From Peptoniphilus raoultii (lineage in GTDB: Bacteria > Bacillota > Clostridia > Tissierellales > Peptoniphilaceae), in the NCBI RefSeq assembly GCF_900099555.1, contig NZ_FMWM01000002.1:558001-622000 (forward strand): a stretch of 64,000 nt of DNA, in the 5' to 3' direction. Below are positions 58,933 to 64,000 of the stretch, one piece after another. The notes under the pieces were generated by a model. The model was not told the DNA's origin. It saw nothing but the letters and a program-made list of their open reading frames with translations, and did not search any database. The position numbers were made by a program, and so were the translations under genes. How positions within the stretch are numbered: the stretch's first letter is position 1; each line of letters begins with the position of its first letter.

Positions 58933-59928
58933 ATGAATAATTTTAGGAATGACTACAAAGACTTTGGATCCATAGAAATTTATAGGGAAATGGAAAAGAT
59001 ATTTGCTAAAAATTTTTCAGGCTATGGTCTTGATGACATATCAATGGAAGCTAGAGAATTAATAAAAAAAGAATTGGGAAGAGAGGCGGAAATTGAATTT
59101 GTTTCTGGGGGGACTGCTGCAAATATTTTAGGGACAACTTTTATTTTAAGGCCCTATGAGGGAGTTCTTTCGGCTTCAACAGGTCACATTAGTCATCACG
59201 AAAGTGGATCTATAGAGGCAACAGGCCATAAAGTTTATGTAGTAAATTCAGAAGACGGAAAAATTAGGCTTGAGGATATAATAGACGCCCTTAAAATTCA
59301 TAACACAGAAGTAGATGTAAAATTAAAAATGGTTTATATTTCTCAGACAACAGAACTTGGAACAGTTTATTCCACTAGTGAACTGGAAAAAATATATAAA
59401 TTTTGCAAGGACAATGACCTTTATCTTTATATTGACGGGGCAAGGCTGGGCCATGCAATGGCAGCAAAGGGTTCAAAACTTTCTGACTATGGGAATCTGT
59501 GCGATATATTTACAATTGGCGGCACAAAAAATGGAGCAATTTTTGGCGAAGCTCTTGTGATTTTAAATGATGAATTGAAAAAAGACTTTAGGTATTATTT
59601 AAAACAAAGGGGAGCTATGATGGCAAAATCTTTTATTATTGGTCTTTCCTTTAAAGTTTTATTTACAGATGGTCTATATTATAAAAATGCAAAAAAGGCC
59701 TATGAAATGTCCAGACTTTTAACAGGAGAGTTGGAAAAAATAAATAGAAGACCACTTTTTTCAGAGTCTAATCAAATATTTTTAAGGTCAAATCCAGAGG
59801 AAATTGAAAAGTTAAAGAAAAATAATATTTTTGAAATAGAAAATGAAGATGAATCTATAATTAGACTAGTAACTGATTATAGGACAAATAAGGAAGATAT
59901 AAGAGGATTTATAGAAGATTTGAAATAA
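58933..59928 (+). CDS. ltaE: Low-specificity L-threonine aldolase
   Basis: This 331-residue PLP enzyme splits threonine to glycine and acetaldehyde. It is fold-type I. Visible are NNFRNDYKDFGS at the start, VSGGTAANILG, the STGHISHHESGSIEATGHK loop, IDGARLGHAM, and the Schiff-base lysine in IGGTKNGAIFG near residue 200. GGGGG (58922-58927) six bases before ATG 58933 decides the start; the open frame extends further upstream without support. It is co-transcribed with the RIC-like gene 16 bp downstream. It fits fermentative amino-acid breakdown. Confidence 0.93.
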   Translation: MNNFRNDYKDFGSIEIYREMEKIFAKNFSGYGLDDISMEARELIKKELGREAEIEFVSGGTAANILGTTFILRPYEGVLSASTGHISHHESGSIEATGHKVYVVNSEDGKIRLEDIIDALKIHNTEVDVKLKMVYISQTTELGTVYSTSELEKIYKFCKDNDLYLYIDGARLGHAMAAKGSKLSDYGNLCDIFTIGGTKNGAIFGEALVILNDELKKDFRYYLKQRGAMMAKSFIIGLSFKVLFTDGLYYKNAKKAYEMSRLLTGELEKINRRPLFSESNQIFLRSNPEEIEKLKKNNIFEIENEDESIIRLVTDYRTNKEDIRGFIEDLK

Positions 59929-59944
59929 AATCAAGGGGGAAAAT

Positions 59945-60577
59945 ATGTTAAAAAAAGATATGATAGTTGAAGAGGCGGCAAGAGAAAATCCAAAGGTTAT
60001 GGGGAAATTATTAGAATATGGATTAGAATATGACTTTGTTGCCTTAGAAGAATTAGGAAAAGTTTTGGAAGAAGAAAATATTAATTTTGAAGACTTTTTA
60101 AATGCAGTTGGAGAAGTCCAATATGAAGATTTAGATAGAATTTATAAGATGACAAAGGAAGAAATTGTAAATTATATTGTTAGCGAAATTCATCCCTATG
60201 AACTTGCGACAGTTGAAAAAATTGATTTCCTATTTAGAAAGGCAATAAAAAAATATTACAGACAAAGGGGAGAACAGCTTTTTGTAATCTATGAAGTTCT
60301 GCTTCTCATAAAGGCAGAACTTGTTTCTCATTTTTCAAGTGAAGAAGAATTTGAATTTAAAGAACTGTTAGAAGGAAAAGAAGTTGACTTTGAAAATCTT
60401 TTAGGAGAACATGAAAAAATCATTGGCCTTTTTGACAGAATAAAATATTTAACAAGGGACTATAAGATGAATGCAGAAGAAGATGAAGTAAAAGAATTAA
60501 ATAAATTAATGGGAGATGTGGATATACATTCAAGAAGACATATATTTATAGAAAATGAAATCCTATTTAAAATGTAA
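59945..60577 (+). CDS. RIC/ScdA-like hemerythrin-domain protein
   Basis: This 210-residue protein resembles RIC/ScdA/YtfE, di-iron proteins that repair Fe-S clusters after nitrosative or oxidative stress. The N-terminal ScdA_N-like helical region (about 1-75) lacks the paired Cys (CCGG) usual there. The hemerythrin-like domain (about 80-210) keeps several probable ligands: His in SEIHPYE, SHFSSEEEFEF, GEHEKIIGLFD and IHSRRHIFIENEILF. It follows ltaE at 16 bp in one operon and is followed by a terminator. Iron binding is likely; a repair role is inferred from the family. Confidence 0.75.
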   Translation: MLKKDMIVEEAARENPKVMGKLLEYGLEYDFVALEELGKVLEEENINFEDFLNAVGEVQYEDLDRIYKMTKEEIVNYIVSEIHPYELATVEKIDFLFRKAIKKYYRQRGEQLFVIYEVLLLIKAELVSHFSSEEEFEFKELLEGKEVDFENLLGEHEKIIGLFDRIKYLTRDYKMNAEEDEVKELNKLMGDVDIHSRRHIFIENEILFKM

Positions 60578-60586
60578 AAATTATAA

Positions 60587-60614
60587 AAAGGCGGCCATGG
60601 GGTCGCCTTTATTT
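60587..60614. terminator. Terminator between convergent RIC-like and hutG genes
   Basis: AAAGGCGGCC at 60587-60596 pairs with GGTCGCCTTT at 60601-60610 (one mismatch), followed by AT/T tract on the plus strand. Confidence 0.8.
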
Positions 60615-60636
60615 TAAGTCTATGAGTGGATTAAAA

Positions 60637-61659
60637 TTAATTGTAAATAAGATTAAGACCATAATTTTCTGCTAGGCCAGTTACTACTGTATAAATTAAA
60701 ATTGAGGCCATATTTGCAGTAATTGAATCGTGGTCAAAACGAGGGCTAACTTCAGCAATGTCAAAGGAAAAAGCCTTGCCTGTTTTTAAAACTCTTTTTA
60801 GAAGAATAATAATTTTTTCTGGGTCAAGACCAAGGGGTTGGGGAGCTGAAACTCCAGGTGCAAAAGCTGTTGCTAGGACATCAGAACAAATTGTAATATA
60901 GACTTTATCTAGTTTATCAAGATAGGCATCTAATTTGTCAGTTGTTTTTTTAAAGTCACCATTAATAATATCCTTTGCCAAAATATATTCTGCCCCTAAA
61001 TCCCTAGCAGTTTTAAAAAGCCCTTCAGTATTTGAATGCCTTTGAATACCCATTACAAAATAATTGTAATTTGTATTTTTTTCCTTGCAAAGATCTGAAA
61101 TTTGCCTAAACATAGTGCCGCTTGTGCCGCCCTTTTCCTTGTCATAAGGTCTTAAGTCAAAGTGGGCATCAAAAGAAACTATACCAAGATTTTTTTCTTT
61201 TTTGTCATCAAGATAATTGCTAAGGCCCATATAGTGACCAAAGGCAATTTCATGGCCCCCTCCCAAAAGAATGGGGAACATATTAAGGGAAATAATTTTT
61301 CCCACAGCCTCTCCAAGCACCTTTTGAGCATCAACTAGATTTGTATATTTACTTGTTACATTTCCACAGTCAAAAATTTTAAGGTCTTCTGAAAATTGAC
61401 AGGGGAGTTTTGAAAGTTCACGTCTTATGGCATAGGGACCTTGAGAGGCGCCATATCTGCCCTTATTAAGTTCAATCCCTTGATCTGATTCAAAGCCTAA
61501 AATTCCAATGGCAAGTTTTCCTTCAAAGGGTTTTAAAGACTTGTCATTTAAATTTAAGGGCTTAACCCATTGATGCCATCTAAAGGAAAGATAGTCGTTT
61601 TCGTCATCAATTCTTCCAGACCAAGCACTCATATCTTGCGGACTATAAAAATTAATCAT
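60637..61659 (-). CDS. hutG: Formimidoylglutamase HutG (ureohydrolase family)
   Basis: This 340-residue manganese enzyme splits N-formimidoyl-glutamate to formamide and glutamate, the last step of one histidine-degradation route. The arginase fold motifs GGGHEIAFG, SFDAHFDLRPY and AFAPGVSAPQPLG are present and the last is typical of HutG. Where the family usually has an Asp-x-Asp metal pair, TICSDVLATAF is seen, so the first Asp is Cys in my alignment. AAAAAGGAG precedes the ATG. No hutH or hutU lie nearby, so the other pathway genes must be elsewhere or the substrate may differ. Confidence 0.85.
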   Translation of the reverse strand: MINFYSPQDMSAWSGRIDDENDYLSFRWHQWVKPLNLNDKSLKPFEGKLAIGILGFESDQGIELNKGRYGASQGPYAIRRELSKLPCQFSEDLKIFDCGNVTSKYTNLVDAQKVLGEAVGKIISLNMFPILLGGGHEIAFGHYMGLSNYLDDKKEKNLGIVSFDAHFDLRPYDKEKGGTSGTMFRQISDLCKEKNTNYNYFVMGIQRHSNTEGLFKTARDLGAEYILAKDIINGDFKKTTDKLDAYLDKLDKVYITICSDVLATAFAPGVSAPQPLGLDPEKIIILLKRVLKTGKAFSFDIAEVSPRFDHDSITANMASILIYTVVTGLAENYGLNLIYN

Positions 61660-61874
61660 TTTAATCTCCTTTTTAAAAATTTTAATTATAGTTTTACATA
61701 CATTAAAACATTATAAATTTTTATTGAAAAATTTCTATAAAAATCTTATTATTTTAAAGCTTAATAATTTCAAAAATATTATAACATAGGAATGAAATAC
61801 TTTTAAAATCCTTTAAATATAAGTAAGTTTAAGGTACAATATTTAAGTATTAGAAAAGAGGAGAAAAAGATTTT

Positions 61875-63227
61875 ATGGAAGACAGTTTTAAAGAAAATAA
61901 ATTAGGGACGCAGTCAATAGGAAAATTATTATTTACAGTATCCTTTCCAATAATGATTTCCATGTTGATTCAGGCTCTTTATAATATTGTGGATTCATAT
62001 TATATAGGAAAAATTTCGGAGGAGGCCTTCACAGCAGTTTCAATAGCATTTCCCTTTCAAAATGTTATGGTAGGAATTGCAGTTGGAACAGGAGTGGGCA
62101 TGAATTCACTTTTGTCCAGATCCCTTGGAGAAAAAGATTTTAATAAGGTAAATAAAACTGCTGATAATGGAATGTTTTTAACCTTTGCTTACAGCATATC
62201 TCTTTTGATCCTATCATTTTTCATTCCGCAAATTTATTATAAGTCCCAAAATGTCAATGCAGAAATTGTAAATTATGGTGTAGATTATTTAAAAATTGTC
62301 ATGATGTTTTCTTTTGGATTTTTTATGCAAATTTATTGTGAAAGGCTTTTGCAGTCAACAGGCAGAAGTGTTTTAACAATGCTAACTCAAGGGATTGGAG
62401 CAATTATTAATATAATTTTTGACCCCATATTTATTTTTGGCTATTTCGGCCTTCCAGCCATGGGAGTTAAGGGAGCTGCCCTTGCAACAGTTTTAGGTCA
62501 ATCTATTGGAGCAGTTATAGGCCTATTTTTTAATTTTAAATTAAATAGGGAAGTAAAAATTAAGGGCATAAGTTTTAATTTAGATATTATTAAAAAAATA
62601 TATATTGTTGCCCTACCTTCAATAATTATGATTACCGTAACATCATCAACAATTTATTTTTTAAATAAAATGCTTGGGAAATTTTCTGCCAGTGCAATTG
62701 CAGCCTTAGGAGCTTATTATAAAATCCAGTCCTTTATACTAATGCCTGTTTTCGGTTTAAATAATGGTATGGTTCCAATAGTTGCCTATAATTATGGAGC
62801 TGAAAATAGGTATAGAATTATTAAAACTATAAAACTTGCCATGCTTTGTGCCATTACAATGATGTTTGCTGGCACAGTTATTATGCACATATTTCCCGGC
62901 CAGCTATTAGATATATTTTCAGCATCTGATGAAATGAAAAGAATTGGAATTTCCATGCTTAGAATAATTTCTCTATCCTATGTCTTTGCAGGGATTTCTA
63001 TTGTCAGTGGATCAGTTTTTCAGGCTCTTGGAAATGGACTCTTAACTTTAATGGATTCAGTAATGAGAAATATAGCGATAATTATTCCCTATACCTTTAT
63101 AGTTTTACATTTTAATAGACTTGATTTAGTATGGTGGGGATATTTAATGTCAGAAACGGCATCACTAATTTATGTAGCCTATTATATGAAAAATTTTGCC
63201 CTTAAAAAAATAGATGTCTTTAAATAA
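61875..63227 (+). CDS. MATE family efflux transporter
   Basis: This 450-residue membrane protein has twelve helices and belongs to the MATE (MatE) family, in the DinF/NorM-like branch. N-terminal LLFTVSFPIMISMLIQALYNIVDSYYIG and the second repeat beginning IIKKIYIVALPSIIMITVTSS are visible. It exports cationic drugs, dyes or metabolites in exchange for Na+ or H+. Substrates are not predictable. A GAGGAG is present 12 bases before the ATG. It lies upstream of tuf with no terminator in the 90 bp between. Confidence 0.92.
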   Translation: MEDSFKENKLGTQSIGKLLFTVSFPIMISMLIQALYNIVDSYYIGKISEEAFTAVSIAFPFQNVMVGIAVGTGVGMNSLLSRSLGEKDFNKVNKTADNGMFLTFAYSISLLILSFFIPQIYYKSQNVNAEIVNYGVDYLKIVMMFSFGFFMQIYCERLLQSTGRSVLTMLTQGIGAIINIIFDPIFIFGYFGLPAMGVKGAALATVLGQSIGAVIGLFFNFKLNREVKIKGISFNLDIIKKIYIVALPSIIMITVTSSTIYFLNKMLGKFSASAIAALGAYYKIQSFILMPVFGLNNGMVPIVAYNYGAENRYRIIKTIKLAMLCAITMMFAGTVIMHIFPGQLLDIFSASDEMKRIGISMLRIISLSYVFAGISIVSGSVFQALGNGLLTLMDSVMRNIAIIIPYTFIVLHFNRLDLVWWGYLMSETASLIYVAYYMKNFALKKIDVFK

Positions 63228-63257
63228 TTTATAAGTCTTATAAAAATATCCTTAATC

Positions 63258-63289
63258 TTGAAAAAATAAGTCAATTAGGGTATTATAAT
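63258..63289 (+). promoter_or_regulatory. Promoter of tuf
   Basis: TTGAAA at 63258-63263 and TATTATAAT at 63281-63289 (17-20 bp spacing) immediately precede the tuf leader. Confidence 0.65.
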
Positions 63290-63317
63290 TACAAAGAAAA
63301 ACCTAGGAGGAAAAATA

Positions 63318-64000
63318 ATGGCAAAAGCAAAATTTGAAAGAAACAAACCCCATGTAAACGTAGGAACAATAGGCCACGTAGACCATGGTAAAACAACATT
63401 AACAGCAGCAATAACCCTAATCCTAAACAAAAGATTTGGATCAGGAGAATTCGTAGACTACGCCCACATTGATAAAGCACCAGAAGAAAGAGAAAGAGGA
63501 ATCACAATCTCAACATCCCACGTAGAATACGAAACAGAAAAAAGACACTACGCCCACGTAGACTGTCCAGGCCACGCCGACTACGTAAAGAACATGATCA
63601 CAGGAGCAGCCCAAATGGACGGAGCAATCCTAGTAGTAAGTGCAGCAGACGGACCAATGCCACAAACAAGAGAACACATCCTACTAGCAAGACAAGTAGG
63701 TGTACCAAAAATCGTAGTATTCCTAAATAAAGAAGACCAAGTAGACGATCCAGAACTAATCGAACTAGTAGAAATGGAAGTAAGAGATCTACTATCAGAA
63801 TACGACTTTGACGGAGACAACACACCAATAGTAGTAGGATCAGCCCTAAAAGCCCTAGAAGAACCAGACGGAGAATGGGGAGACAAAATCCTAAAACTAA
63901 TGGACGCAGTAGATGAATACATTCCAACCCCAGCAAGAGACATCGACCACCCATTCCTAATGCCAGTAGAAGACATCTTCTCAATCACAGGAAGAGGAAC
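63318..64000 (+). CDS. tuf: Elongation factor Tu, 3' partial
   Basis: The gene runs off the right end after 227 codons. EF-Tu is identified by the G1 motif [10 protein letters not shown] near residues 19-28, the [10 protein letters not shown] switch [13 protein letters not shown] (G3) and, near 137, NKEDQ where the family has NKxD. It brings aminoacyl-tRNA to the ribosome. ATG 63318 follows AGGAGG. Codon use is unlike the neighbours: for two-fold codons C is strongly preferred over T (GAC, CAC, TAC, ATC, AAC), while four-fold codons end in A (GCA, GGA, GTA, CCA). This suggests extreme translational selection. Confidence 0.97.
   Translation, partial: MAKAKFERNKPHVNVGTIGHVDHGKTTLTAAITLILNKRFGSGEFVDYAHIDKAPEERERGITISTSHVEYETEKRHYAHVDCPGHADYVKNMITGAAQMDGAILVVSAADGPMPQTREHILLARQVGVPKIVVFLNKEDQVDDPELIELVEMEVRDLLSEYDFDGDNTPIVVGSALKALEEPDGEWGDKILKLMDAVDEYIPTPARDIDHPFLMPVEDIFSITGRG

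Noticed and set aside
63289-63988. Three long minus-strand frames opposite tuf
   Set aside because: They are shadows created by the codon bias of tuf (few T in third positions); composition is Leu/Ser-rich without domain.
1-64000. CRISPR array, prophage, integrase or complete insertion sequence
   Set aside because: No regularly spaced direct repeats, Cas-like proteins, phage structural genes or transposase frames were seen on either strand.

Overview
The window is about 64 kb of very AT-rich DNA from a low-GC Gram-positive anaerobe. T-box riboswitches, Veg, GdpP/RplI/DnaB synteny, CIRCE-like heat-shock operators, Lys/Glu/Ile-rich proteins and a fermentative amino-acid metabolism (Fe-S serine dehydratase, threonine aldolase, formimidoylglutamase, TRAP and amino-acid transporters) suggest a Peptoniphilaceae/Tissierellia-type coccus. 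Genus and species cannot be fixed from the sequence alone. Both ends cut genes: a substrate-binding protein at the left and tuf at the right.

Layout. 1-3940: tandem amino-acid ABC importer genes, the second unit under a T-box. 4040-5973: veg, ispE and a glutamate-racemase-like pseudoenzyme. 5974-6330 (minus): SRP RNA and tRNA-Ser(GGA). 6452-10030: birA, a truncated NAGPA-type ORF, proS and a PC4-like gene. 10090-16395: tig-clpP-clpX and lon-engB, a protein-quality-control block. 16435-20911 (minus): an IclR regulator, a wrecked DUF819 transporter gene carrying a 23-G tract and about 220 bp of foreign-looking sequence, an M19 dipeptidase and an old-yellow-enzyme flavoprotein. 21082-25795: yybS-gdpP-rplI-dnaB in the conserved Firmicute order. 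25887-31285: a self-contained cassette of GntR regulator, aminotransferase, TRAP transporter (DctP, DctQ, DctM) and cupin, with different codon texture. 31427-34048: a second T-box and a polar amino-acid ABC importer. 34095-35309 (minus): nitroreductase, CPDC redoxin and DUF188. 35430-43135: LCP protein, hsp20, a 57-aa membrane protein, hisS, typA, cls and a YgjP-like peptidase. 43175-48293: small minus-strand ORFs, a YjeM-like permease, and the sdaAB-sdaAA-symporter operon. 48341-63227: rlmH/tpx, an ATP-grasp ligase, htpG, an AEC transporter, a gamma-oxidoreductase/ferritin-like fusion, ktrBA, threonine aldolase with a RIC-like protein, hutG and a MATE exporter. 63318 to the end: tuf.

How it fits together. 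Energy comes largely from amino acids. Import is by the ABC, TRAP, DAACS and APC systems; degradation is by serine dehydratase, aminotransferase, threonine aldolase and HutG; control of import is by T-boxes sensing uncharged tRNA. Stress control is visible as CIRCE-type operators before both hsp20 and htpG, although hrcA, groESL and dnaK are not here. GdpP (c-di-AMP hydrolysis) and KtrAB (K+ uptake, a known c-di-AMP target family) are both present.

The items most worth a second look are the oxidoreductase-gamma/ferritin-like fusion (55491-56672), the racemase pseudoenzyme that has lost both catalytic cysteines (5260-5973), the apparent AUU start of ispE, the two T-boxes, the GntR-aminotransferase-TRAP-cupin cassette, and the poly-G insertion, which may be an assembly fault.
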